A stretch of 64,000 bases of DNA, from NCBI RefSeq assembly GCF_964355755.1, contig NC_092676.1, positions 3,082,288-3,146,287 of the forward strand. The letters run 5' to 3'. The translations under genes and the position numbers were made by a program. Below, piece after piece: positions 30,912-40,979 of this stretch (position 1 is the first letter of the stretch; each line of letters starts with the position of its first letter). Source of the DNA: Antedon mediterranea (lineage: Eukaryota; Echinodermata; Crinoidea; Comatulida; Antedonidae). The notes beneath the pieces were generated by a model. That model saw nothing but the letters and a program-made list of their open reading frames with translations. It was not told the origin of the DNA and made no database searches.

Positions 30912-33709
30912 TCAAAAGTCGATATAGCTGTGTTAACAGAGACTTGGCTGAATGATGCTACTATTGATTTTGTGAATTGTTCCGGTTTTAAAAAGTTCAC
31001 GAAGAATAGATGCAACAAGAGAGGTGGTGGTGTTGCTATTTTTGTTGGTGATGATTTTGCCTGTGAATCTTGCATTGCACATGGTAGCTGTAATTTCGAA
31101 TGCCTTTGGATAAAGACAACTATTCCAGGCAAGTCAAATCAAGGTAGTCACTTTTATATTGGAGCTATTTATTATCCTCCGTCTGCCGCTAATGCGGATT
31201 TGTTGATTGAGCACATTGTTGATACAATTGATAACATTCGTTCTATGGATTTCGCTGCTCCTACTGCTATTTTGGGTGACTTTAATGACCTAGATCTAGC
31301 TGAGCTGGAAGTGAATGTTGGACTGTCGCAAGTTGTTAACTTCGCTACACGAAAGGATGCCCTGTTGGACAAGATATTTTTGAGTCGTGCTGATCTTTAC
31401 CATCTTCCGCAACGCTTAGCGCCACTGGGTCGGAGTGACCATAATGCCATCCTATTGGAACCACTGATTGAATTACCTCAGCACAAGCGTCTATCAGTGC
31501 GTTCTCAGCCATATCGTGACTCCTCTGTTTTGTCCTTTGGTCAATGGGTTACAACCCATGAGTGGAATGATGTGCTGAATATTGAGGACGTCAATCGAAA
31601 AACCAAAATGTTCTCTTCAATTTTGAATGGTGCTTTTAACAAGATATTTCCTGTGCTGAGTAGGAACAAGCGCACTGCTGACAAGCCCTGGATGTCCGAC
31701 AAGATTCGAAGATTAATTGACTCTAGACAAAATTTGTTTCGTAGGTTTGGTAGAACGGATGAGTGGCGTTCAATTCGCAACTTAGTCCAAGATTGTATTA
31801 GAAAGGCTAAAAACAAATATTATTGTAATTCCTTATTAAGTCTTAAACGTAACAACCCTGCCATGTGGCATACAGGTATTAAACAACTATGTAATCTTAA
31901 GACTAAAAATACTAATTTCACCTTGCCTGGGCTGTCCAAAGTTGAAACTGCCTCTGAGATTAATGCCCATTTCTCTAGTGTTTGTAATGCCATCCCTCCT
32001 CTTAATTTAAACGATTTGCCTGCTTATCTCTCAGCCCCTGGGCCACCACCTTTAATATATGCTGGTCAGGTCCTAAAAGCCCTTTGTAATCTTAAGCCTA
32101 ACAAAGCTGGCCATCCAGATGAACCTCCTATTAAACTATATAGAGATTTTGCTCCTGAACTTGCTGAACCTGTTGCGGATATCTTCAATCATGCATTGAA
32201 GGATGGTGTTTTCCCCGACCTTTGGAAAAGGGCTACTGCAGTTCCCATTCCTAAAACTGTGAATGCTAGTTCTGTCTCTGACCTTAGACCTATTTCCCTT
32301 ACCAATGTTCTTGCCAGGGTATTTGAATCTTTTATTGTTAAGTGGATTCTTGAAGATATTAAGGGTAAATTAGATTCTCGTCAATTTGGTAGTAGGAAAA
32401 AGGCTTCCTCAACTCACTATCTTGTTAGTCTTATTGACTCTACACTCAAAGATGTTGAGAAGGGTAAATGTTATGTTAACCTATGTGCCACTGACTTTAC
32501 TAAAGCTTTTGATCGTGTTGATCATAATGTTATTATTATAAAGTTGATTGAACTGGGTGTGAGGTCGTCCATAATTCCCATCGTCTGCAGCTTTCTCACT
32601 TCCCGTTCTCTCAACACCAAGTTTGCTGGGATTTTGTCATCTTCAAAGTCACTGACTTGTGGTGTCCCACAGGGGACATTGCTTGGCCCTGTACTTTTCC
32701 TAGTACTTATTAACGATGCTTGTGTTGATTGCTGCAGACGATGGAAATATGTGGATGACCTCACCCTTGGGGAGGTCGTTCGCAAAGGTGATTTGCCTTC
32801 CATGCAATCCCTGTTAGATGATCTGAGTGTTTGGTGTTCATCCAATAATATGATACCCAAACCCTCCAAATGCCATATCTTGGTTGTCAATTTTCTTAAG
32901 GACAAGTCGGATGATATTATATCGCCTTCTTTTAGTCTGAGTGGTTCCATTTTACAAGTAGTTGATCACATGACGCTTCTTGGTGTAATCATTCAAAATG
33001 ACCTGAAATGGGAACTTAACACTAATAATATTGTGTCTAGAGCTTCTAGACGTTTATTTTCCTTGTGCATTTTGAAGAAAGCAGGAATCTTAATTAATGA
33101 TCTGTTGACTGTTTATATGGCGTATATAAGACCTATTTTAGAATATGCTGCCCCTGTTTGGCATGGCGCTATCACTAAGGACATGTCCAAGTCTATTGAA
33201 AAGGTACAAAAGAGAGCATTGCGTATCATGCTAGGTAACAACTATTTGTGCTATGATCATGCATTGTCTGTTACTGGTTTACCTACTCTTGTAGAGAGAA
33301 GAAACAAACTTGTGTTGTCTTTCGGGGAAGGCTTATTAAAATCCGAGCTGTTTAGAGAAATACTTCCCCCTCTTCATAAGCCAGCTCGGTCTCTCAGAGT
33401 CAACCGCTTTCTAGAAGTACCTCATTGTAAAACCAGCAGACTTAGGTCGTCTCCAGTTCCCACCATGGTGGATATAATTAATAGGCACCACTAGCTCTTT
33501 TTTAGATATGTAATAAGTGAATGTTTTAAGGTTTTTTATTCATGTATGTTTTTAATTGTATGGTACGATATCTAATTTTATTAAGATGTTTCTATTTTTA
33601 TAGCAATTTTAACTAATTTTTAGTCTTTTGTAATACATTTCATTTCAGTCCTTGACTGTCGTTTTGTAATATATTTTTATATACCGAATAAATAAATAAA
33701 ATAAATAAA
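30912..33709 (+). mobile_element. 5'-truncated LINE inserted in repeat X
   Basis: Left junction GACAATGTATT|TCAAAAGTCG, right junction AAATAAATAAA|TTACAGTCCTG. The uninterrupted paralogue at about 29704-29725 reads GACAATGTATTACAGTCCT, so boundaries are fixed to within about three bases. The 3' end is an A-rich (AATAA)n tail. The element begins in mid endonuclease domain. Confidence 0.85.
30930..33494 (+). CDS. LINE endonuclease (partial) and reverse transcriptase, 854 aa
   Basis: The frame is open from the 5' junction (coding SKVDIAV before the ATG at 30930). Apurinic-type endonuclease remnants: TETWL 3-7, GDFN 116-119, SDHN 169-172. Reverse transcriptase: PISLTN 454-459, motif A DFTKAFDRVDH 522-532, GVPQGTLLGP 578-587, catalytic YVDD 607-610, then thumb and C-terminal region. 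YVDD replaces the more common YADD. No stops or frameshifts. The endonuclease N-terminus is missing through 5' truncation, so this copy should be unable to move by itself. The clade is probably CR1/Jockey-related. Confidence 0.85.
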   Translation: MLTETWLNDATIDFVNCSGFKKFTKNRCNKRGGGVAIFVGDDFACESCIAHGSCNFECLWIKTTIPGKSNQGSHFYIGAIYYPPSAANADLLIEHIVDTIDNIRSMDFAAPTAILGDFNDLDLAELEVNVGLSQVVNFATRKDALLDKIFLSRADLYHLPQRLAPLGRSDHNAILLEPLIELPQHKRLSVRSQPYRDSSVLSFGQWVTTHEWNDVLNIEDVNRKTKMFSSILNGAFNKIFPVLSRNKRTADKPWMSDKIRRLIDSRQNLFRRFGRTDEWRSIRNLVQDCIRKAKNKYYCNSLLSLKRNNPAMWHTGIKQLCNLKTKNTNFTLPGLSKVETASEINAHFSSVCNAIPPLNLNDLPAYLSAPGPPPLIYAGQVLKALCNLKPNKAGHPDEPPIKLYRDFAPELAEPVADIFNHALKDGVFPDLWKRATAVPIPKTVNASSVSDLRPISLTNVLARVFESFIVKWILEDIKGKLDSRQFGSRKKASSTHYLVSLIDSTLKDVEKGKCYVNLCATDFTKAFDRVDHNVIIIKLIELGVRSSIIPIVCSFLTSRSLNTKFAGILSSSKSLTCGVPQGTLLGPVLFLVLINDACVDCCRRWKYVDDLTLGEVVRKGDLPSMQSLLDDLSVWCSSNNMIPKPSKCHILVVNFLKDKSDDIISPSFSLSGSILQVVDHMTLLGVIIQNDLKWELNTNNIVSRASRRLFSLCILKKAGILINDLLTVYMAYIRPILEYAAPVWHGAITKDMSKSIEKVQKRALRIMLGNNYLCYDHALSVTGLPTLVERRNKLVLSFGEGLLKSELFREILPPLHKPARSLRVNRFLEVPHCKTSRLRSSPVPTMVDIINRHH

Positions 33710-33830
33710 TTACAGTCCTGCGGTACGTACTGTACATTTGAAATCGCCAGTTTTGTTACGCTGAAATGACTGTGTATTCGAGAACCATCTGTGGGCACGA
33801 CCTAGATGGTACGCGAGCGAAGCGAGCGTA

Positions 33831-34803
33831 TCTAAATATAAATTTACCTAAGGGCAAAATTCGGTAAATCGCGCGTTATTTCTAGAATGTTTACTCGATG
33901 GTATATAAAGTTGGTTAGAATCTCGGTACTGATTTAAACCACCAGATGTAACCCTGTTTACTAATTAAATTGAGTTAGATAATTAGTTATTGACAATTAA
34001 AACGAATTTAGGTTGAACGTTTTGCCCCAAATAGGGGTGTTTTCCGATCGTGGTATACACTGTCTAATGCATGTCCTCTTAAAAAATACCTGCACACAAT
34101 AATACGAGGATGCTTCGCATTTTCCTATCTCCTCCTACGATAATTGTTTTTAATAGCTGAAAACCGGTTGAACAGCTCGAGTACAGTATCATAATGTTGA
34201 AGACAGGCCGATTTTCTTAAAAAAATACTATTTTGATAGATTTAATATACGTTTATACAAATGTATTGATTTGCGATGAATGGAACATTCCAATCTCTCA
34301 GACTCCCGGTTTGTAGGTAAATTTATGAGCCCTCCATGGTTTAACACAAGTAGGTACATTTATGGGCCCTTTGAGAATAAACTTAACACTAGATATGGCA
34401 TTGCAATACTGCAATTACTGAACGTAATAACTATTTTTGGTCGCCAATTGAATCGAAATTTTCTTACTGTGAATGTGGTTACTGTTTATTGTATTAATTA
34501 GTAATTATAAAAAATATAAACGTCGTAGTGGTGTATCGTTACATGTACTTTACTATTTCAATCGACTATAACAGGTACAGTTTTAGTTTTTTTGAACTCA
34601 TTTTAAGACAAGTTTCTCCTTCGGAAGTAGGCCTAATTCCCAGTGTGCTAATCTTAGTTGACTACATTAATCATCGTGTCTATTTATGTATTTATAGTCC
34701 TGCGGTACGTACATTTGAAATCGCCAGTTTTTTTACGCTGAAATTACTGTGTATTCGAAAACCATCTGTGGACACGACCTAGATGGTACGCGAGCGAAGC
34801 GAA
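33831..34803. repeat. Repeat X copy 3
   Basis: Starts TCTAAATATAAATTTACC directly after the GCGAGCGTA end of copy 2 and ends GGTACGCGAGCGAAGCGA. Three copies therefore stand head to tail. It contains GAAAACCGGTTGAACAGC like the other copies. Confidence 0.65.
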
Positions 34804-34998
34804 TATATAATTCGTGGTAAATTTAACGCATATCATGAAGGTGAAAGTGCTCGATATATATATATCTCTAAAGGCAAATATCTGAAAAATGACAATGCTG
34901 TGGGTATCAGTGGCTGGATCTCAATGGAGATACAAAAAAAAGCGAAAAGTATATATATAACGATAAAGATAAGGAAATCTGTGAGAATGAGAAAAAGT

Positions 34999-35070
34999 CG
35001 CCCCAACCGAGACTCGAACTCGGACCGTCTGCTTGATATGCAGTTGCCCTAACCATTAGACCACTGGGGC
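34999..35070 (-). tRNA. tRNA-like gene, apparent anticodon AUC (may be tRNA pseudogene or SINE head)
   Basis: Minus strand gives a 72-nt cloverleaf. The acceptor stem GCCCCAG pairs with TTGGGGC (one G-U). The D arm TGGTCTAATGGTTAGGGC is like tRNA-Glu. The anticodon arm CTGC-ATATCAA-GCAG has four pairs. The T arm CCGAG-TTCGAGT-CTCGG is perfect. A TTTTT Pol III stop follows at 34996-34992. The loop reads ATATCAA, so the anticodon would be AUC, which is unusual. The body resembles tRNA-Glu, so a derived pseudogene is at least as likely as a working gene. Confidence 0.45.
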
Positions 35071-35164
35071 TTTCATGGTATTGTTCAAACTGGATTGGAT
35101 AGCGACTCTTTAACATTCTCAACGTGGTACGGCGGAACAGCACTAGTCCTCAGTTGTACGCACG

Positions 35165-35800
35165 CGTAACAACAGAGATCAAATTGATACGCCAGAAAAG
35201 TTAGCAGGGGCGGATTGCTATAAGCGGTCTATAACCGGTCTTAGCGCTTAGTCGGCTATAATTCGTGACGTAGCAAGTAGTCTTACATTATAGACCATTG
35301 CTATACCGCGGTCTAACCTGTAAACGGTCTTTAAAATTAAAGCCTACTCGAAGGAGTCTTAAAACAGTCTTAAACCTCTCTTTTTGTTGCTTTTACGTAT
35401 TATTTATCGTCAAAGACAACCAATAGAACGAGTTTTAAGTGTTAAATCAAATAATAACGGTGATTTTATTCTTATATAGCCCTAGAATAGATTTTCTTGC
35501 GTAGAAATGTACGTACTGTTATGATTGTGAATGGAACAAGCGTGACGAACATTACCTTATTTGGTATTCTACGCGCAAAGTACGCCCTCAATTTGTTACT
35601 TTACGCGGTCTTATCTAAGACTGTTTTATAGCAATGGTCTAACAGGGGTGGCTTTAGTAAGACCGTCTATCAGATAAAGCCGGCTTTAATCGTCGGGGAG
35701 TTAAGACCATTAGTTAAGAATGTTTTATAGCAATCCGCCCCAGAGCTTTCGGGCAACACTAGCCCTTTTTGATTATGATCATGCGGGAAATTACCCCACG
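35165..35800 (-). mobile_element. SINE copy interrupted by a MITE
   Basis: Outside the MITE the minus strand reads AAGGGCTAGTGTTGCCCGAA ... CTAACTTTTCTGG, matching the SINE tail at 28995-29035. Confidence 0.65.
35208..35740. mobile_element. PIF/Harbinger-like MITE, 533 bp
   Basis: Perfect terminal inverted repeats GGGCGGATTGCTATA / TATAGCAATCCGCCC. CAG stands on both sides (35205-35207, 35741-35743) and once at the empty site in the SINE at about 29020, so it is a 3-bp target duplication. Internal GGTCT/AGACC motifs (CGGTCTATAACCGGTC) repeat inward from both ends. No ORF. The 3-bp duplication and GGG ends fit PIF/Harbinger. Confidence 0.8.
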
Positions 35801-35862
35801 ACGTTACTTGATGGAAATAAAAGTGGGATGAACCCACATAAGACAAAAGAAAATACACTTAC

Positions 35863-35934
35863 AAGTATTCCAATTCTGCCAAACCAGCAAATGCATTGGC
35901 TTGTAATGTTCTTATTTTGTTACTGTACAAATAC
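35863..35934 (-). CDS. LGR-A first LRR exon (72 nt)
   Basis: Acceptor TTTCAAG, donor GTAAGTG, phase 2 in and out. Begins YLYSNKIRTLQANAFAGL and ends LEYL. It is separated from the next LRR exon (28152) by 7.6 kb of inserted repeats. Confidence 0.85.
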
Positions 35935-36349
35935 CTTGAAAGCAAAAAGAATGTACAGTATAAGTAAATCACAATACCCAAACTATCTTAGTTTTTCTGT
36001 TTGAATGTCTCGATATATTATATTTTAAACAAAATGTCTGCAAAAAATTCAAATTGTTTGTTTAACCATATAATGTACTATATAATATGTAATATGTTCA
36101 AATACTGTAGTTTAATCATGGTGGATCAATTAAAAAAACGTTTTTTGTTGTACTGTAAATAACAATAATAATAAAATTATAGAATATATTTCGTTATCAA
36201 TGTAAAATAATGTGTAATTTTATTTCTGATTCACTATTAACATGGACCTATATAAATTCTATTCTCAATGAAACATAAATTGTAGAGTTTGGTTGTAGAA
36301 TATTAGTGGTATCAAACAATTTTAGTTAAACAAAAACATTTGTACCTAC

Positions 36350-36494
36350 AATGCTGTTATTGGATCATACACATTGTACTTAACAAGCTCTGTATGTATA
36401 TTTGCATTCTATCGAGTACATCTAGTGTCATTAAGACAATAACCATTTGAGTAACACGTCTGGACATTGCATGTGCAATATGTTGAGCATCCGT
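36350..36494 (-). pseudogene. LGR-A LRR N-cap exon with in-frame stop
   Basis: 145 nt; acceptor ATCATTATAG (phase 1 in), donor TT|GTAGGT (phase 2 out). The cysteine cluster GCSTYCTCNVQTC is the LRR N-terminal cap, followed by VYDPITAL. The codon TAG at 36411-36409 stands where LGR-B (58997-59138) has TGG in CTRW. All other positions align without indel except one extra codon. Confidence 0.85.
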
Positions 36495-36604
36495 CTATAA
36501 TGATTTTTAAAAAAAACACCATCAGTTAATTCAGTAATTCATATAAAACAACAACATTAACATTGCTTATATTTGACATAGTAGATGATGATGAATAATG
36601 GTGA

Positions 36605-36611
36605 TGATAAC

Positions 36612-36672
<61 letters not shown>
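36605..36672. repeat. (AAT)n microsatellite
   Basis: About 20 AAT/ATA units; the poly-isoleucine frame over it is not a gene. Confidence 0.9.
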
Positions 36673-36675
<3 letters not shown>

Positions 36676-36949
36676 TTAGCTTACAAATCCAAAATATCCA
36701 TATTAGGCCTATTTAGAAAACGATATGTCAATTTAAGTATTTTTACGGTTAACATTAATTCTTATACAGTTCCATACAGGTGTATTAAAACAGCTTTAAG
36801 ATTACACTGTTTATTTCGTGAGATTATTTTTCCTGATTTAATTAAAAATAAAACAAATCGCTTACTGAAGACAATAATAAAGACAAAATAAATTACATTA
36901 ATGAATCCATTTTTGTAAATGACATGCAATTTGACTTTTTTTTAACACT

Positions 36950-37345
36950 AGTCGCGAATTTTTACTAGATGGTATATAAAGTTGGTTCATACTTCCGGGT
37001 TTGATTTTAACAACCGAATGTAACCCTGTTTACTAATTAGGTTGAGTTAGATAATTAGTTATTGACAATTAAAACGAATTTAACTTCAGCCATTTGCTCC
37101 AAATAAGGGTGTTTTTCGATCGTGCAAACTGTATAATTGATCGCGGTATTGCTGAAAAATACCCACACACAATAATAAGAGGATGCTTCGCATTTTCTCT
37201 TCTCCTAATTGTGTTTGATAACTAAAAAACCGGTTGAACTGCTCGACTACAGCATCGTAATGTTGAAGACAAACCAACTTTCTTAAAAAAATGCTTTTTA
37301 ACAGATTTTGTATACGCTTATACAAACGTATTTCTTGTCGATTAA
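36950..37345. repeat. Repeat X, partial copy 4
   Basis: Shares ATGGTATATAAAGTTGGTTC, GTAACCCTGTTTACTAATTA and AACCGGTTGAACTGCTCGA with copies 1-3; both ends are lost. Confidence 0.65.
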
Positions 37346-38238
37346 TGGAAAATTCCAATCTTTCAGTCTTTCAGTCACCATAGGTATTTGGTATAACACA
37401 GGTAGGTAAATTTAGATTGTTCAAGTAAATACCATCCTAATTGGTATAATTAATACATTATTTAGTTTACACATCGTTTGAAACTAACTTCTGCGAAAGA
37501 GTGGGCGGTTTCGGCCTAAGAAGGAAGACGTTGCATCAAGGACAGAAGTATCACACGGTCCTAACGGGACACACAGATAGCCCACAGTCTTCCATGCCAG
37601 CTTACTCAATAACTCGGCTATCGGGGTCTTATCATCAGTTCTCCCTACGTAATTTTATATACTATTCCCCACAATATACTCGGATGCTTTATGGCGGGCA
37701 CAGTTGAAAATCTACCGATGAAATCAGACATTTTAGTTTCAAAACCCTTTATAATATCTTCCTAAGATAGTGAACAATATCGTAATAGTGGAAATTAATG
37801 TTATCAAATCTACGTTTCGCGGTACATCTAAGATAGATAAGGTAGGTATCCAAGGCGGAGATTTGTCTCGAAGTTTTCCATTGTGCTCGCCAATGTCAGA
37901 TTAACCATATTTATATATAGATAATGACAAATTATAGCAAAAATACCGGATCTAAAGACAGTCCGCAAGATTCGTAGTAAAATAAAATTTAACGAGATCT
38001 AAGTAGTAAAGATAACTTTATAAGTGGCAAGATCTGAGTAGTCTAGTAAACCCTACCAATTGATTTTTAAAAAGTCGATACTTTGGTCATTTTTCGAAAA
38101 TGTCCATGAAAATGGCGAAATTTGGTCAGATATGTGCAGTCAAGTAAATGCACGATACTCGCTAATAAAAAAAAAATGTAATTATAATATATTATGCTAT
38201 TATATGATAAATTTAAAAGTAAAAAAAATTAATCTTAC
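37346..38238. other. LGR-A first intron; nothing recognised
   Basis: AT-rich, no exon or known repeat seen. No SRCR-like exon corresponding to the one near LGR-B was found here. Confidence 0.5.
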
Positions 38239-38377
38239 CAGTTAAACTGGGATTACTATTACTATAATTAGAGTAATAAGGATCATACGAATAACTGGAA
38301 CTGTTTGCTACTTGGCCAGAAACATAAAAGCTAGAAAACACCACCACGAATATCACAAGGATTTTGAAGATCATCAT
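38239..38377 (-). CDS. LGR-A signal-peptide exon (first coding exon)
   Basis: Starts at ATG 38377 (a second Met follows at once; an earlier in-frame ATG at 38410 would put eleven mostly polar residues first and is less likely). MMIFKILVIFVVVFSSFYV is a typical secretory leader with a hydrophobic core, followed by a Ser/Tyr/Asn-rich linker. Donor ACTG|GTAAGATT is phase 1, matching the phase-1 acceptor of the LRR N-cap exon; the split codon would be Asp just before GCSTYC. This phase match is why I place it in LGR-A. Confidence 0.75.
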
Positions 38378-38929
38378 CTTCTTGCACAGGTCTGTATAAA
38401 CGCTGTCCAAATAATCAAATTAGACTACCTGTGAGAGTTGGGTCAGTTTATGAAATACTTTTTACTCTGAGATTGTATCTATTATTGGCGCTAGTGAGTT
38501 TTAATAATTTAGGTTATTAATCACTTCACCAGAGATCTTCAGATAAACGTAGTCATCATGATACATTTAATATTTAATTTGTTTTTTTTTAGAATATTAA
38601 TATAGTAGAAAGTTGAAACGTGTAACAACTGTCATCTTTATAAGAATACATTATACTGTAACGTTTTTGAGTTCAACGTCTCTGATATATGTTATGTTGT
38701 TAACGTTTTCCGTCTTCCGACATTACGCTTTTCACAATTTGTTTCCATTTTTTTTCTGTTTATGGCAGGATGGTTTGTTATTGTGTTAGTGTCTACTTGT
38801 CCTTGTAAGTCTTTGTTTATTTGATTCATCCAGTTATTTTTTTGGTCTTCCTACGGGTCTCTGATAGGTCTATTACAATTATATATTTTCAATTAATTTT
38901 TTTCAAAATATGGCAGCGCAAAATTTCGA

Positions 38930-39940
38930 CCCTTTTATTTGTCGACAAAACTGTAGCGCTCAGTTGATGAAGCGAACTGTTTATTCGGCAGTCTTTACTA
39001 AATAAATTGCATGAAACAAACAATTAAATAACAGCATTAACATGATGTTGGCATGTAGTTGATAATATTTTTTATCATAAAAATACTACCGGTGGTCTAG
39101 GCTTAAATTAGTGTAACCGTCACAAAAAGTTGTATACATCCTCATTTATGGCGGCGCCCTACCACATGGACAATATTACTTTTACAGAGAAAATCGCGGA
39201 TTCTTGTGATATATTCTATGGTAAAACTAAAACCAAAGAATATGTCAGAAGAATGGGCAGTCCTCGATTTTTGCAATGGAAATTTGGTATCACTTTTAAC
39301 CGAGCATGGACAGACTAGAAAAGACTTGATTTAAATTGATATTATACATGTCGCATTAAATAGAATTATAATAATATTTATGCAATTATATAGCATTTTA
39401 TAGAAAATATTTAGTAACAAACTATTGTACATTCACTTCTAGAAAAAATTATTTTACCACCATGCTAAATTAGTTCACAAAGAAAGGCTTAGCAACAACC
39501 AACATCAACCATTTGTTACCAAGCATGACGTACTGCCATTACCGCAAACTAATGTACATAGGCCTACCCGTTATTCAAGTCATGTTTGTATGATATAAAT
39601 TACTATAAATAATAATTATTTTTGCTACCAGAAACAATTAGTTCATAAATATTATTAAACTATCCTTTGTGAAAACTCGTCAACCACTTTAACGCGCCCG
39701 GTAGTTGACGCGAACTGTATTCGGCAATTTTTTTAATAAATAATTTGCATATCACGAAAAATTAAAATATCGAATACTAGCATTTAACATGATTGTTAGC
39801 ATATAGTTGATAACATTTTTTATCATGAAAACCCTACGGTGGTCCAGGCTTAGATCTTTTCACAAAAAGGTATATGCCCTGCCGCATGGGAAACATTACT
39901 GTTGCAGGGGAAACCGCGGATTGCTCATTCTTCTGAACTA
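38930..39940. repeat. Tandem pair of a ~300-bp non-coding repeat
   Basis: 38945-39215 and about 39690-39930 share AACTGTTTATTCGGCA / AACTGTATTCGGCA, CATGTAGTTGATAATA / CATATAGTTGATAACA, TTTTTTATCATAAAAA and GGTGGTC(T/C)AGGCTTA. The open frames over them (39130, 39807) are not conserved between the copies. Confidence 0.55.
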
Positions 39941-40231
39941 TGAAACGCTGTTAGTGTCTTTGCATTGTATTTTGTACCCAATCCATTTCATTGATTAATT
40001 GCCAATCACGTGCCGGAAAAGTGATAATGATAATAATGAACAGTATACTAATGAACGTTCAGCTTTTTGTAAAAATGTTGATATAAGCCGTTTTCAAAAG
40101 TCAATCTCTTCTTATAGGCTGAGTGCGTGCTGTTTATTTACTAATTACCCTCATCCAAAATTGGAGCACAGCTTTTCCGAGTGTTTAGGCCTAGAAATAG
40201 TGCTCTTTCTGCATTATTTTTTCTCCTATGA

Positions 40232-40545
40232 GGCTAATGGCAGAAATTATTAATAATTCATGAGAATAATCATGACATCATAAGGTAATTATATTTGCAT
40301 AGAAGAGATCAGATACCTTTTGCAATGTCAAACAGTTGGTCGATAGGCCTAGTATACTAATGATCTGGTGCTTTGGGTTCGGTGCTCATCAACATCATCC
40401 GTATATTTTTTAATTGTTGAGAGAGATTATTTAGAGGGATAGGTTAAGTTATATTTAGGAAGTAGGTCAGTTATCTCGTAATTCTTTTAACATAGAAAAA
40501 ATTAGGTACATGAATTATTCATAATTTCTGTCATAATCTAATTGG
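40232..40545. mobile_element. Degraded TIR element, relative of 47811-48451
   Basis: GGCAGAAATTATTAATAATTCATGA on the left (positions 40239-40263) mirrors TGAATTATTCATAATTTCTG on the right, and AGGGATAGGTTAAGTTATAT with TTAGGAAGTAGGTCAG matches the interior of the copy at 48290-48325. Confidence 0.5.
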
Positions 40546-40708
40546 AACAAAAATAATGCTTCCCGTCTTGGTCTTCGAAAAACACATTACTCTCAAATTA
40601 TCACAATACAATGTGTAAATGTATTATCTTTATTGACATGGTGTTGCAGTATAATGAAAAACCTATCATGTGTCACTACCAATTAATTCTTACTTTAATG
40701 AATATTAT

Positions 40709-40979
40709 GCAGCAGCCAAAACTAAATCATTGGTTAATTTTTTTTAACTAATAAAGTGCGCATGATCAGTAATTAACAAAACAACCAGATGCCCAATCAC
40801 AGCGCAAAAATGTGTCCTCCAGGTCAAAGGTTAAAAAGGATCGCATTTATCCGATAATTACCTGATTTGAATGAGATAATTATCGCTTAATTTTTCTCGA
40901 GTGCAATCGGTTAAACCCCGTTTCCACAGGCAGTTTATGGTTAATTATCGGTTAATTTTGACTGCGGCAACACGGCCTT
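40709..40979. mobile_element. MITE with ACACGGC terminus, copy 2
   Basis: Shares AAAGTGCGCATGATCAGT, GCCCAATCACAGCGCAA and CGGTTAAACCCCGTTTCCAC with copy 1 at 3921-4191; right end ACTGCGGCAACACGGCCTTA, left end degraded (GCAGCAGCCAAAAC). Confidence 0.6.

Larger units (their letters stand above)
29793..33830. repeat. Repeat X copy 2, full length, interrupted by a LINE
   Basis: Repeat parts 29793-30911 and 33710-33830 add up to about 1.2 kb. It starts TCTATATATAAATTTACG and ends GGTACGCGAGCGAAGCGAGC. The TC start and GC-rich end recall Helitrons, but I see no clear terminal hairpin plus CTRR, so the class is open. The LINE at 30912-33709 lies inside. Confidence 0.65.
5378..38377 (-). pseudogene. 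LGR-A: relaxin-receptor-like LRR-GPCR, apparently inactivated
   Basis: Membrane receptor of the LGR type: secreted leader, LRR N-cap, an LRR ectodomain, a cysteine-rich hinge and a rhodopsin-type 7TM domain. Exons on the minus strand, in order: signal exon 38239-38377; LRR N-cap 36350-36494; ten 72-nt LRR exons between 35934 and 22188; a 33-nt exon 21822-21854; LRR exons 20478-20555, 20226-20297 and 19642-19713; an LRR exon split into 18757-18786 and 10758-10805 by a BEL/Pao element; and the 7TM exon 5378-6503. Phases agree at every join (phase 1 into the N-cap exon, phase 2 afterwards). Three lesions are visible: TAG at 36409-36411 in the N-cap, the retrotransposon inside an LRR exon, and no counterpart of the last LRR exon found in LGR-B. 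Exon boundaries are read by eye; expression and allelic status are unknown. Confidence 0.8.

Noticed and set aside
36598-36891. Poly-isoleucine ORF
   Set aside because: Created by the (AAT)n microsatellite.
39130-39318. Small plus-strand ORF
   Set aside because: Lies in a duplicated non-coding repeat; the second copy (39807 on) does not keep the frame.
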